A stretch of 64,000 nt of DNA from Flammeovirga agarivorans (GTDB taxonomy: Bacteria > Bacteroidota > Bacteroidia > Cytophagales > Flammeovirgaceae). The DNA lies in assembly GCF_012641475.1 (NCBI RefSeq), contig NZ_JABAIL010000012.1, positions 124,001-188,000 on the forward strand, in the 5' to 3' direction. Made by a program: the position numbers and the translations under genes. Every line of letters starts with the position of its first letter. Positions within the stretch are counted from its first letter, which is position 1. Below, one piece after another: positions 16,822-26,658 of the stretch. Below the pieces are notes generated by a model. It was not told where the DNA came from, did no database searches, and saw nothing but the letters and a program-made list of their open reading frames with translations.

Positions 16822-16911
16822 GGGTTTTTTCTATTTTTTCATTCAAAAACCATCAAGTTAATTATAATTATTTTATTATCAACAATTTAAAGTTTATTTT
16901 TTTTTAAAAAT

Positions 16912-19833
16912 TTATGAAAGAAGTGTCTTGATATCGTCTTTACTCAGTTTTTTCATAAAACTCTCTTCTGTTGTAATTAGTGTATCCGCCAATTCTCTCT
17001 TACTTTGTTGTAAAGCAAGAATCTTCTCTTCAACGGTGCCTCTAGTGATAAACTTGTACACGAACACCTGATTTTCCTGACCGATTCTATGTGCTCTATC
17101 AACAGCTTGTGCTTCAATTGCAGGATTCCACCAAGGGTCTAGAATGAAAACATAATCTGCTGCTGTTAGATTAAGTCCTAATCCACCTGCTTTTAGAGAA
17201 ATAAGGAAAATTTGAATATCAGAATTGTTTTGGAAGTCATTTACTTCCTTCTTTCTATCCTTAGTTGCTCCATCTAAGTAAGCATACTTCATTCCTTGCT
17301 TATCCAATTCCTTTCTGAAAATAGACAAGTGTTTCACAAACTGACTAAACACTAAAATCTTATGACCTTCTGATATGGCATTACTTAAAGAACGAATCAC
17401 TTCGTCAAATTTACCTGCAGAATGTCCATAACTTTCTTCTATTAGCTTAGGATGGTTAGCCAATTGTCTCAGTTCTGTAAGCCCTTTTAATAGCATAAAC
17501 TGCGAACCTGTCACTCCTGTTGTCTCAATATGTTCAAGGATATCATTTCTATAGGATGACTTCACCTCTTCATACTTTTTCTTTTGCTCAGGAGTCATAT
17601 CGATATACATCACCTTTTCTACCTTCTCTGGCAGCTCAGATGCTACTTGAGATTTATGGCGACGCATAATAAATGGCTTAATCAGACGATATAATTTTGC
17701 ATATTTTTTTTCGTCCTTCTTTCGTTCAATTGGATTAAGAAACTCTTTCTTAAAGAAGTTCTGACTACCTAAAAGACCAGTATTAGCAAAGTTCATCTGA
17801 GACCACAAATCCATCGTTGTATTTTCGATAGGAGTACCAGACAACAGTAATCTTTTTCTACTTTTTAACTGATTTACAGCCTTTGTAACAATAGAAGAAG
17901 GGTTTTTAATCGTTTGAGCCTCATCTAGAATAGTATAATTGAAATAGTATTGAGATAAAATTTCGGCATCTATTCTTGCTGTTCCATACGAGGTAATTAC
18001 AATATCATACTTTCCAAACTGTTCAGGATCTTTTGAACGGTTAGTACCGGTATAATTGAGGATCTTCATTTTAGGCGTGAATTTCTTTGCCTCCATCTCC
18101 CAGTTGTATACCAATGAAGTAGGCATGATCAACAATGAAGTTCCGTTCTCAGATACCCTCTCGTATTCTAAAATACTTAGCGTTTGTACCGTTTTACCAA
18201 GTCCCATATCATCGGCTAAACATCCTCCGAAGTTATATTCAGAAAGGAATCTCATCCAATTGTATCCTGCCTTTTGATAAGGTCTAAGCTTTCCTTTAAA
18301 AGATCTTGGTACTTTATATTCTTCAATTTGATCGAAGTCGTTTAAGCGAGCAAGCTTTCTATCGAAACTCACCTTTGCCAAAGACCCTTCCTGTAATTCC
18401 TGTACTAATGCTAAGTGATGTTTATGCAAACGCGGCTCATCACTTTCGTTATCTAAGAAATAAAATAATTCTTGGTATTGAGCAAACCATTCATTGGGTA
18501 TAACTGCAATTTCTCCATTCGGTAATTCAAATTCATGTCTACCAGAAACAATCAGTTTTCTAATTACTTTAAACGGAATTTCATATTCACCAAAAACTAC
18601 TTTTGTTTTTATATCAAACCAATCTTTATCTTCTGATACTTCGAGATTTAACGTAGATTCTCCAACAAAGTAAACCTTCTGATCATCTACCTCTTGTTTT
18701 ATTTCAAGCCCCTGCTCTTTTAATAATTTAGAGTGATGAGAAATCCAGGTAAAAGCATCATTTTTTGATAAAGTAACAACACCTTTCGTTGCAATATCTA
18801 ATTGAGTATCTTCCATTATTTTCATAATGTTATACTCATAGTCTTTATCTCTCCAAGTCTTGGTAAATGTAAACTCATCATTTGCATATTCGAGAGTTAC
18901 TTTACTTCTTTTACCAATATCTGCTGCACTTACTTCCTCTCCGGCATAATCAAAGAAAAGACCTAATTCTACATCTGTTGGTATACTTCTATCCACAACA
19001 TCACCCTCTTCATGTCCTTCAATGTGAAGTTCCTTTAGACGTAAAAATGCATGTGGCTTTTCATTTCTATTGATGATTTCAAAACCAGAAGCTTTTACTT
19101 TATAATCTTCGATAAGGTGTGTGATAAACTTTTCATAATAGCTCTCCTCCATTTTTTGAGGAACGGCAATAAAGTTTTTATAGAGGAATGGTTTTATTTT
19201 TTTGCCATCCATACCACCTTTAAATGTATACAGCTTTCCTTCTAACAGAAGCCATGCTGGGGTGTTGGATAATAAGACAGCGTTTTTGTATTGAAACTCG
19301 ACCTTTTCACCATCATGGTACATAAAAGGTCTATAGTTAGTATTTTTCTCTTCTTTATTTCTCCAAAACCGAAATTCGATTTCTGCCTTTTGTTTTTGGA
19401 CTCGAATCGTTTTAAAAATTGGGTCTCCATCTTTTCCCATTTCAAAAACCATCTTCCCATAAAGCTTGCCCAGGATATTGGAACGTTGCTTTTCAACAAA
19501 ATCCAGTATCTTTTTCTGTAACACTTTATCTCCTTTATTTTCATCAAAAATCGTTAAGAAAAAAGTGTTAGGCTTCATTCTTTTCTTGCCACCAAAACGG
19601 TTGACAATAGCTTCGGGTTGAATTTCATCCATTAGGGTAATCAACTCATAATCTGTTTGGTCTAGTTTACTACTAAACTCATGAGCATTCCTAGAAGAAA
19701 TGTTTTGATGCTGTAAAGTCAGTTTATTTTCTTTATTTAACTGAACTACAAACGATTCAAACAGATACCCTAAAAACTGGTGTTGAAATAATGAATATAC
19801 TAACTGAAATGGTTGACTTGTGGAAACCTTCAT
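16912..19833 (-). CDS. SNF2-family DNA helicase/translocase
   Basis: A 973-residue protein. The N-terminal half (about 1-490) is a bacterial SNF2-associated region without a motif I can name. From about residue 515 the SF2 ATPase begins: FLSEYNFGGCLADDMGLGKT (Walker A), ILDEAQTIKN (DEAQ box), RLLLSGTPIENTTMDLWSQM. The C-terminal helicase domain has FSQFVKHL, LKAGGLGLNLTAADYVF and DRAHRIGQENQV. These proteins translocate on double-stranded DNA and remodel DNA-protein complexes. No methylase or nuclease genes flank it, so it does not look like part of a DISARM-type or restriction system. Divergent from the DUF4230 gene. Confidence 0.9.
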   Translation of the reverse strand: MKVSTSQPFQLVYSLFQHQFLGYLFESFVVQLNKENKLTLQHQNISSRNAHEFSSKLDQTDYELITLMDEIQPEAIVNRFGGKKRMKPNTFFLTIFDENKGDKVLQKKILDFVEKQRSNILGKLYGKMVFEMGKDGDPIFKTIRVQKQKAEIEFRFWRNKEEKNTNYRPFMYHDGEKVEFQYKNAVLLSNTPAWLLLEGKLYTFKGGMDGKKIKPFLYKNFIAVPQKMEESYYEKFITHLIEDYKVKASGFEIINRNEKPHAFLRLKELHIEGHEEGDVVDRSIPTDVELGLFFDYAGEEVSAADIGKRSKVTLEYANDEFTFTKTWRDKDYEYNIMKIMEDTQLDIATKGVVTLSKNDAFTWISHHSKLLKEQGLEIKQEVDDQKVYFVGESTLNLEVSEDKDWFDIKTKVVFGEYEIPFKVIRKLIVSGRHEFELPNGEIAVIPNEWFAQYQELFYFLDNESDEPRLHKHHLALVQELQEGSLAKVSFDRKLARLNDFDQIEEYKVPRSFKGKLRPYQKAGYNWMRFLSEYNFGGCLADDMGLGKTVQTLSILEYERVSENGTSLLIMPTSLVYNWEMEAKKFTPKMKILNYTGTNRSKDPEQFGKYDIVITSYGTARIDAEILSQYYFNYTILDEAQTIKNPSSIVTKAVNQLKSRKRLLLSGTPIENTTMDLWSQMNFANTGLLGSQNFFKKEFLNPIERKKDEKKYAKLYRLIKPFIMRRHKSQVASELPEKVEKVMYIDMTPEQKKKYEEVKSSYRNDILEHIETTGVTGSQFMLLKGLTELRQLANHPKLIEESYGHSAGKFDEVIRSLSNAISEGHKILVFSQFVKHLSIFRKELDKQGMKYAYLDGATKDRKKEVNDFQNNSDIQIFLISLKAGGLGLNLTAADYVFILDPWWNPAIEAQAVDRAHRIGQENQVFVYKFITRGTVEEKILALQQSKRELADTLITTEESFMKKLSKDDIKTLLS

Positions 19834-20121
19834 CTATTCAATACACTTTTCTTTGTGCAGTTTACTCCAATAATAAATTATCAAAACTAGCATATTTCTA
19901 TTGATGCACAATAGGACAAACCAAAAAAGTATATTTTTTTATTTCAACAAAGCTTAATTGGATTTTGCAGATTGTTAATTATATCTAAAATAAACCCCAA
20001 TGTTGCACTAAGTAACACTAATTATGCAAACATTTGTAATTCAATGATTTGAATATTTGTTTAAGTTAGTCGTAAACAGGTATTTTTGAGTGAAATAATT
20101 CGCTAACGAAGAAGAAATTAT

Positions 20122-20736
20122 ATGTCCTCCAAGTTACATACTACAATTCTAACACTACTTGCTGTAATCATGTCGATCTATATCGGCTATGACCTATACT
20201 GCGAGAATTACTCTGACAAAGCCAACGAACACCAACTTATTGTTGAAGAACTTGAAGGTTTAGGACGTTTAGAGTTGTATAAAGCGCATGTACGTGATGT
20301 AGCGGAATATACTGCAGACAATGAATACCTAGCAGATATACCCGTAGCCAACGAATTATTCAAATCTAAAATTCTTGCTGTTATCGGAGGAGAGATTGTT
20401 GCTTATATCAATCTTAATGAGATCCATGAAAAGGATATCCATTTAATGGATTCTACTGTAATTGTTGATTTACCTGTTCTTCATATTGATGGCAGAGTGA
20501 ATCCTAAAGAAGTAAAAATCTACTCTTCAGAACATGCTGGCCCTGACGCTATGAACCAATTATATATTGAGGCAGAAAAGAAACTGAAAGTTACAGGGCA
20601 AGAAATGCAACTTGAAGCTCGCGCAAAAGAAAACGCTAAACAATATTTGGCACCCATATTGTCTAAGATTAGTGGTAATAAAAATATCAAGATCAATTTT
20701 AAAGACAGTGTGCATCTAAATTATATGCATAAGTAA
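20122..20736 (+). CDS. DUF4230 domain membrane-anchored protein
   Basis: A 204-residue protein with one N-terminal TM helix (about residues 8-27), and the rest outside the cytoplasm. The body matches DUF4230: FKSKILAVIGGEIVAYINLN, then STVIVDLPVLHIDGRVNPKE, then a long C-terminal helix. The family is common and uncharacterised. The 288-bp gap upstream is shared with the divergent SNF2 gene. Confidence 0.8.
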   Translation: MSSKLHTTILTLLAVIMSIYIGYDLYCENYSDKANEHQLIVEELEGLGRLELYKAHVRDVAEYTADNEYLADIPVANELFKSKILAVIGGEIVAYINLNEIHEKDIHLMDSTVIVDLPVLHIDGRVNPKEVKIYSSEHAGPDAMNQLYIEAEKKLKVTGQEMQLEARAKENAKQYLAPILSKISGNKNIKINFKDSVHLNYMHK

Positions 20737-21062
20737 AAAAGAGGTAATATATTACATCCTATTTTACTCATTATAAAGCACTTATTTAATTTCTTTTATC
20801 TAGATATTAACACTTTTGGTTGATTATTTTTAGTGGACCTAATTATTTTTTGGTGATAAAAACTGGCTTTTCAAAAAGTGATTTTTTATACATTTCTGTA
20901 CATTAGGCGTTCTTCTCCCATTTTTATTACACTAAATTGATACATTAGGCGTTATATTTTTGATTTTTTTAATAAATAATATTAAAATACAGTCATAAAC
21001 CAGTGCATTTTTTTATCATTTGGTCACAATTATTCGAACTCTGTCATTCGCGAATTATTGCC
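20737..21062. other. 326-bp intergenic region upstream of the propeller/SpoIIE gene
   Basis: No coding frame. It holds the two identical 13-bp repeats described separately, and long T-rich tracts. A GTG at 21003 is in frame with the downstream gene but would add 20 residues ahead of a good signal peptide, so I treat this stretch as leader. Confidence 0.6.
20899..20953 (+). repeat. Two identical 13-bp direct repeats, 42 bp apart
   Basis: TACATTAGGCGTT occurs at 20899-20911 and again at 20941-20953. The 42-bp period equals four turns of B-DNA, so both copies face the same side of the helix, as expected for tandem binding sites of a regulator. They lie 110-164 bp upstream of the ATG at 21063. 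A partial match, TACATTAGAGTTA, sits at 13944-13956 before the DUF2141 gene. Confidence 0.65.
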
Positions 21063-24000
21063 ATGAGACAAAATTACTTACAACTACACAAAGCGTATTT
21101 TTTAATTCTGATAATGCTTTGCTTTGCTAACATCCCATTGTCAGCGCAAAATATTCTCAGTACGCACTATTCAAAAGATAACGGTCTAAAAGCCGATTAT
21201 ACGAAGTATATCGCAAAAGACTCCATTGGCTACTTATGGCTTGCTAGTGATAACGGACTAGTACGTTATGATGGTGACAAATTTAAAAGCCTTGGATCTA
21301 AGCACCTTACGAGTAACTATGTAAAGCATATCTTACGAAAGAAAGATGGTTCTTTATATGCAATTACTAATAAGGAGATTGTACAGATTTTCAGTAAACC
21401 CAACACTGTAAAATTCAAGACATTAATCAAAATGGAAACGGAAGAACCTACACCTGGTAAACTACACTATGGTAAGGTTTTATTCGAGGACCAGAAAAGT
21501 CAGCTATGGGCTGCTGATAATTACCAGATCTTCAAGCAAAATGAAAATGGACAGTTTGAAATGGTCTTTAATGACTTCAATCTTCCTAGTGAAAACGAAA
21601 GTAGATCGTTCCAATTCGCAGAAGATATGTCTGGTAACTTATATGTTTTCCATTATTCTGGATCAGTATATAAATACAATGCAGAAGAAAACAAGTTTGA
21701 CTTAATTACAAGAAATTCTGGATTAAGGAATATCGAACATGTAGTTTGGTATACTGAATCATCATTCCTTGCTGCAGATAGTAAAAAGGGTATATCACTT
21801 ATTGATGTATTCAAAAACAAAGTAGTAAGAAACCAAATCGGGAAACCATTTGATGCATCATATATCCAGGAGATTGGTACTGACCAATTCTTAATTACTG
21901 GTTTTGTATCTGGTTTATACCGTTTAGAATCAACATATGAAGGGTTTAACCTTTACAGAGACCCTGAACTAGGTGTATATAATGGTAATTCTATCTATTA
22001 TAACGATTTAGATATCTGGTTAGCGAAAGACAATGGTATTTCTCTTTTCCAACAGTTACCATTCAACGTTTTCGCATCCAACTTAACAACATCATACATA
22101 CAGAATATCAACGGTAACGACGATCATCTATATTTTTCAGATGGTGGAACCTTATATATGGGTACTGTTAACTCGTTGAAAGATTTCAACCTAGAACGTA
22201 AAGTAAAAACGTCAGAGGGTAACTCTTTCTTAAGAATCTTACCAACAAAAGAAGGGGTTTATACTTCAGATGCGAATGGTCTGATCCAATTATGGAGAAA
22301 CGGTCAAGAAGTGAAAAAGATTGACTTATCGAATCTAGGTGGTGCCATTTTCATCTTACAACAAGACAAAGAAGGCAACCTTTGGATCTGTCAGGACGGT
22401 GTAGTTGGTGCGATAAAAATTGGTAGAAACAACAAACCAAAGATTTATAGTGTCGAGCAAGGTATTTCTAGTAGACCAATTGTTATTAAAATTAACGATG
22501 CGGGGGAAATCTTCGTTGGTGGTACTTCTAAAGATGGTTTAATCTTCCAATACAACGAAGCAGTAGATGCATTTAACAACCTAACTGCTGATGTGAAATT
22601 TAAAGTAGAAAATAATATCCAAACGAATGACATCACTACTTTAAAGACAGGTGAAGTAATATTAGGTACTTCTTATGGTACTTTAATCTTAAAAGATGAA
22701 GAGTTTAAACGTTTGAATTTTGGTGATTTCACAACAATTACCAACAATGCATTAGCAGTTGACCCTTCTCAAAAACAACTTTGGGTTGCTTCTTCGAATG
22801 AGTTAATTCGTTATAACTTCGATCATGATGAGTACCTTGTTTATAACAACAAAGATGGTCTTCCTGATGCTACCTTCAACATTAGGGGTCTATATATTGA
22901 TGATTATGGTAAGTTATTCATCTCAACAACAAAAGGTATTGGATTCGCTCCTAACCTTCAGGTATTAAAAGAAACTCCTCGACCAATCTTAGAACAGATC
23001 AACGTAGGTAGTGACAGAATAGACTTAAACGAAACAGTAGAAGTTCCTTCAGATAGTTACTTAAAAGTAGGTTTCCACATTTCAGTATATCCAACACAAA
23101 ACGTAGCCTTCCAAAAAAGAATTTTAGGTTACCCTGGAAAGGACGAATGGACAAACTTCGATAAAGAATCAGAAGGTCTATTAATAGACCAGTTAGAACC
23201 AGGTTCTTCATATACTCTTGAAATTAGAGGTAGAAAAACAGGTAACTTCTCATGGTCTAGACCTTTAACTTATAGATTCTCTGTATATACTCCATTCTAC
23301 AAACAATGGTGGAGTAACTTGATCTATATCCTTGTATCGATTTTAATCATTGTGATTACTATCCAATTTAATGCTTACCGATCTAGAAGAGAGCAAAAGC
23401 GATTAGAGGAACAGGTAAACAAGCGTACAAAGGAGGTAGAGAACCAAGCGCGAGAATTAACAGACAAGAACTACGAATTAGAAAAAGCCTTTAACCGACT
23501 AAAACGATCAGAGGCCATTCTAAACCACAATACAAAAGAACTGGAAAGAGCGAAGAAAGATGCTGAAAAAGCGGCATCAAAACTTCGAGATCAAAACAGT
23601 CAGCTTGAGGAAACTTCTCGAACAATTCGTGAACAACACCACGAAATGAAATCTCACCGAGAGCAGATCCTTAGACAAAACGAACTTGTAAAAGAACAAG
23701 CCCTTCTACTTTCTCAGCACAATGACAAGGTAAAGAGTTCCGTAAATTATGCTCGTAGAATGCAAACTGCCGTATTTGGTAAACCATCAGATATGGAAGA
23801 TAAAATGCAAGCAATTGGTACTCACTGGGATGGTTTTGTTTATTTAAAACCAAGAGATATTGTATCTGGTGACTTCCATTGGTTTGGTGAGAAAAACGAA
23901 AACTACATTATTGTAGCAGCCGATTGTACTGGTCACGGTGTACCGGGTGCCTTCATGTCACTGATTGGTAATGACCTTCTTAACCAAATTGTATACGAAA

Positions 24001-24587
24001 GAGGTATTCTTGATCCAGGTAGAATTCTAAAGTTGATGAACGATATGATTCGTCAAGCATTGAACCAAGCTGAAAACGATGATAGCCGTGACGGTATGGA
24101 TATCGCTATCTGTGTGGTTTCACCAAAGAGAAAAACACTTACTTTCGCAGGTGCAGGTAGACCTCTATATTATATCGAAAACAGCGAACCAGAAGAACTG
24201 AAACGTCTCAAAGGTGGTAAATTCGGTATTGGTGGTAAGAAGAATCAGAAAAAAGTCTTTGATTCTTATTCATTACCACTTGAGGAAATTAAAGTATTCT
24301 ATATCTGTTCGGATGGTTACCAAGATCAGTTTGGTGGCCCGAATGGAAGAAAACTAATGCAAAGACCATTTAAAGAACTTCTGTTCAATATCCATCAGAA
24401 AGAAATGAACGTTCAAAGAGACTCTCTTTCTAAGTTCATGGATCAATGGATGCACCAAGGAGATCAGAGACAAATTGATGATATGTTGATTATCGGTGTA
24501 CGTCCTCACGTTATTATTAACGAAGAAGAAGAAGATGCCTTACTTCTTGCTGATGAGGAGAAAATCGATCGTCATACTATCTTCTAG
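21063..24587 (+). CDS. Two-component-regulator propeller protein with SpoIIE/PP2C phosphatase output
   Basis: A protein of about 1174 residues. The signal peptide ends IPLSAQ. A periplasmic beta-propeller of regulator-type repeats follows (LWLASDNGLVRYDG, LWICQDGVVGAI, LWVASSNELIRYN) to about residue 665. Next come a Y_Y_Y domain (WTNFDKESEGLLIDQLEPGS), one TM helix (NLIYILVSILIIVITIQF) and about 110 residues of coiled coil rich in E, K and R. A C-terminal SpoIIE serine phosphatase completes the protein (VAADCTGHGVPGAFMSLIGN, then DGMDIAICVVS and YICSDGYQDQFGGPNG). The output replaces the usual histidine kinase, so an extracellular signal would control dephosphorylation of a cytoplasmic partner such as an anti-anti-sigma protein (inference). 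The start at 21063 gives the signal peptide. Confidence 0.92.
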   Translation: MRQNYLQLHKAYFLILIMLCFANIPLSAQNILSTHYSKDNGLKADYTKYIAKDSIGYLWLASDNGLVRYDGDKFKSLGSKHLTSNYVKHILRKKDGSLYAITNKEIVQIFSKPNTVKFKTLIKMETEEPTPGKLHYGKVLFEDQKSQLWAADNYQIFKQNENGQFEMVFNDFNLPSENESRSFQFAEDMSGNLYVFHYSGSVYKYNAEENKFDLITRNSGLRNIEHVVWYTESSFLAADSKKGISLIDVFKNKVVRNQIGKPFDASYIQEIGTDQFLITGFVSGLYRLESTYEGFNLYRDPELGVYNGNSIYYNDLDIWLAKDNGISLFQQLPFNVFASNLTTSYIQNINGNDDHLYFSDGGTLYMGTVNSLKDFNLERKVKTSEGNSFLRILPTKEGVYTSDANGLIQLWRNGQEVKKIDLSNLGGAIFILQQDKEGNLWICQDGVVGAIKIGRNNKPKIYSVEQGISSRPIVIKINDAGEIFVGGTSKDGLIFQYNEAVDAFNNLTADVKFKVENNIQTNDITTLKTGEVILGTSYGTLILKDEEFKRLNFGDFTTITNNALAVDPSQKQLWVASSNELIRYNFDHDEYLVYNNKDGLPDATFNIRGLYIDDYGKLFISTTKGIGFAPNLQVLKETPRPILEQINVGSDRIDLNETVEVPSDSYLKVGFHISVYPTQNVAFQKRILGYPGKDEWTNFDKESEGLLIDQLEPGSSYTLEIRGRKTGNFSWSRPLTYRFSVYTPFYKQWWSNLIYILVSILIIVITIQFNAYRSRREQKRLEEQVNKRTKEVENQARELTDKNYELEKAFNRLKRSEAILNHNTKELERAKKDAEKAASKLRDQNSQLEETSRTIREQHHEMKSHREQILRQNELVKEQALLLSQHNDKVKSSVNYARRMQTAVFGKPSDMEDKMQAIGTHWDGFVYLKPRDIVSGDFHWFGEKNENYIIVAADCTGHGVPGAFMSLIGNDLLNQIVYERGILDPGRILKLMNDMIRQALNQAENDDSRDGMDIAICVVSPKRKTLTFAGAGRPLYYIENSEPEELKRLKGGKFGIGGKKNQKKVFDSYSLPLEEIKVFYICSDGYQDQFGGPNGRKLMQRPFKELLFNIHQKEMNVQRDSLSKFMDQWMHQGDQRQIDDMLIIGVRPHVIINEEEEDALLLADEEKIDRHTIF

Positions 24588-24614
24588 AAGATATCATTCA
24601 TAAAATGAATAAAG

Positions 24615-24649
24615 TAGCGGTAGAATATACATTCTATCGCTATTTTTTT
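24615..24649 (+). terminator. Terminator of the propeller/SpoIIE gene
   Basis: TAGCGGTAGAAT (24615-24626) pairs with ATTCTATCGCTA (24631-24642) with one wobble and is followed by seven Ts. Confidence 0.9.
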
Positions 24650-24711
24650 GACTTGTGAAAAATTCTTAAAAATCATTTTTCTATTTTAAAAGTAGGTCGT
24701 ACCTTTAATCT

Positions 24712-25206
24712 GTGAAATTAAATAAGAAATATAGACACAGAATAAATCATTACTTCTCTGCACTTACTTTTATCTGCTTATTTAGCTTAACTAAAAATCC
24801 CCTTTGTGCACAAACTAGTAATATTTCCTCATCGGTTATTTATAAAATTGATGATGAAGGGTTATTAGACAAAGTAGATGTAACCGAGAGAAAAGTAATC
24901 CGCATTTTTGATACTACTCATAATGAACATTGGCATTTCTTCTTTGAAGATGAGAAGCTTATTGCTATAAATTGTCCTACAACCAACCTTCACTTTTTAG
25001 AGTTAAAAGAAACAAAAAAGAAGGTCTTTTTTAATGAAGAGAAGAATATTAAACTCTTTACAATGATGAACGATCACAGTTCACATCAAATCAATATTCA
25101 TATTCCCCACAAGGACATTACAAGACGATTAGTCTTTACAAAAACTGATGATTTAGAGGTAAGTTCCCTATTCAAAAAAATCTCTACGAACTATCCTGTG
25201 TTCTAA
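24712..25206 (+). CDS. Small exported protein of unknown function
   Basis: A 164-residue protein starting at GTG (24712). The signal peptide contains the hydrophobic core FSALTFICLFSL and ends NPLCAQ. The mature protein is rich in short beta strands and charged residues (VIYKIDDEGLLDKVDVTERK, HWHFFFEDEKLIAINCP). No family recognised. A -7-like TACCTTTA lies just upstream. It is followed by an independently promoted barrel gene. Confidence 0.68.
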   Translation: MKLNKKYRHRINHYFSALTFICLFSLTKNPLCAQTSNISSSVIYKIDDEGLLDKVDVTERKVIRIFDTTHNEHWHFFFEDEKLIAINCPTTNLHFLELKETKKKVFFNEEKNIKLFTMMNDHSSHQINIHIPHKDITRRLVFTKTDDLEVSSLFKKISTNYPVF

Positions 25207-25211
25207 AATCA

Positions 25212-25241
25212 TTGTTCAAACAAATATTTTTTGTATATTTC
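25212..25241 (+). promoter_or_regulatory. Promoter of the 25288 barrel gene
   Basis: TTG (25212-25214), 19-bp spacer, TATATTTC (25234-25241): one base from the Bacteroidota consensus. It covers the alternative upstream ATG at 25231, supporting the start at 25288. Confidence 0.75.
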
Positions 25242-25287
25242 ACAAAACTTAATCCTATTATTCATTTCTCTCACACAATTTATCGCT

Positions 25288-26220
25288 ATGAAATACTCAC
25301 TGTTGCTTAAGAGTTCGCTAGCGTTTTTTATGCTTTCAACATTCGTAACAACTAACTACTCAAACGCACAAGGTTGCTCTGATGCTGGTGTTTGTAGCAT
25401 CGGACCAATGACTCATAATGAAATATCTGAAGATGATCCTTCTAAAGGAGAAATTAGATTTAAGCCATCATATTCATTAGGAGAAAAACAAACCAGTATT
25501 ATTGGGTTACAAGTTGAAGCTGATTACAACATTAATGATAAAGTTTATTTTCAATTTCTGATGCCTTATGTCATCTCCACAGGTGAATTAGGGACTGCAA
25601 CAGGACTTGGAGATATTACGCTTTCATTGTCTGTTCCTGTTTATAAAAATGATAAAGTTAGAACTACCATCTTTGCAGGTACAAAAATACCTTTAAACGA
25701 TGGTAATGTAATGGATAATGGTGTAGCATTACCAATGGCCTACCAACCCAGTTTAGGTACTTTTGATTTATTAGGCGGAGTTGCTGTCAATGTTGATCAC
25801 TTTTTATTTTCTGTAGGATATCAACAGCCTCTAACTCAAAATAGCAGTACATACATTTCTAATGATCCAGATCCTGATGCAAAATTTAAAACAACAACAG
25901 GATATGAAAGAGCTGCAGATATGGCTATTAGAGCTGAATATGCAAAAGCTAACTTCGAAAAATGGTCATGGAAAGCAGGTTTACTTGGTATTGTACATAT
26001 GGGTGAAGATTCTTATATCGATACAGAAGACAACAACCAACGTAAGAACATTGAAAACTCTAGTGGATTAACGCTGAATATTACTGGCGGTATATCAAGA
26101 ACAGTTGGTAAATATACTTTTGGTTCTGACCTAGGTTTTCCTGTTATGGCAAGAGAAGCAAGACCTGATGGTTTAACTAGAACATTTGCTTTAAGTATGT
26201 ATGTTGGTTGGAAATTCTAA
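25288..26220 (+). CDS. Putative outer-membrane beta-barrel (transporter-like) protein
   Basis: A protein of 310 residues with a signal peptide ending NYSNAQ and a mature start GCSDAGVCSIG containing two cysteines. The rest is a series of amphipathic strands (VYFQFLMPYVIST, GDITLSLSVPVYKND, VRTTIFAGTKIPLNDG, FLFSVGYQQPLTQNS) ending with ALSMYVGWKF. A C-terminal aromatic residue is typical of outer-membrane barrels. The strand pattern resembles the Phenol_MetA_deg/transporter-like barrel group, but the match is only by eye. The start is fixed by the promoter at 25212-25241. Confidence 0.72.
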   Translation: MKYSLLLKSSLAFFMLSTFVTTNYSNAQGCSDAGVCSIGPMTHNEISEDDPSKGEIRFKPSYSLGEKQTSIIGLQVEADYNINDKVYFQFLMPYVISTGELGTATGLGDITLSLSVPVYKNDKVRTTIFAGTKIPLNDGNVMDNGVALPMAYQPSLGTFDLLGGVAVNVDHFLFSVGYQQPLTQNSSTYISNDPDPDAKFKTTTGYERAADMAIRAEYAKANFEKWSWKAGLLGIVHMGEDSYIDTEDNNQRKNIENSSGLTLNITGGISRTVGKYTFGSDLGFPVMAREARPDGLTRTFALSMYVGWKF

Positions 26221-26341
26221 TCATATTACTCCAAAGTTAAAGCTGTATTAATTATTAAATATTAGCTAATATTAGAGTAAGGAAACTATACTTTTTTGAT
26301 CAGATTGATTATTTTTAATTAGTAATTAACAAGTCTGTATC

Positions 26342-26569
26342 ATGAGTATAGCAAATCAACAACAATACTTGTGGGAAGGTGGTTTTGAAAATACTGACTC
26401 ACATACTTTATCCTTTAAAGTAACCCTATTCTTCGACGACAACACAAGCGAATCTTATTTCGAAGAATCTAGTTTTGACCTTACTGAAGATGAACTATTC
26501 AAATCAAATTTACTTGAGGAGGATGGCGTCATCGATATCTATATAGAATTGGAAGGAGTTTCTGTCTAA
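26342..26569 (+). CDS. Small acidic protein, 75 residues
   Basis: An ATG-started short frame encoding an acidic cytoplasmic protein with WEGGFENTDSHTLSFKVTLF and a DLTEDELFKSNLLEEDG segment. No family recognised. A terminator overlapping its stop codon supports it being a real transcribed gene. Confidence 0.6.
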   Translation: MSIANQQQYLWEGGFENTDSHTLSFKVTLFFDDNTSESYFEESSFDLTEDELFKSNLLEEDGVIDIYIELEGVSV

Positions 26570-26590
26570 GTACGGAAGCTCCTTTTTTTT
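26555..26590 (+). terminator. Terminator of the 75-residue gene
   Basis: GGAGTTTC (26555-26562) pairs with GAAGCTCC (26575-26582, one G-T pair), followed by eight Ts. Confidence 0.85.
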
Positions 26591-26600
26591 ATTAGGTATC

Positions 26601-26645
26601 TTAAAAAAACAAGAGGTAAACCTTATAGAAAGTTTACCTCTTGTT
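26601..26645 (-). terminator. Terminator of the L,D-transpeptidase gene
   Basis: AACAAGAGGTAAAC (26608-26621) pairs perfectly with 26632-26645, followed on the minus strand by a T run (A run at 26603-26609). Confidence 0.9.
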
Positions 26646-26658
26646 CGACATTTATTTT

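Noticed and set aside
16912-19833. SNF2 helicase as part of a defence island
   Set aside because: No methylase, nuclease, phospholipase-D or other defence gene lies beside it; neighbours are SRP RNA and a DUF4230 gene.
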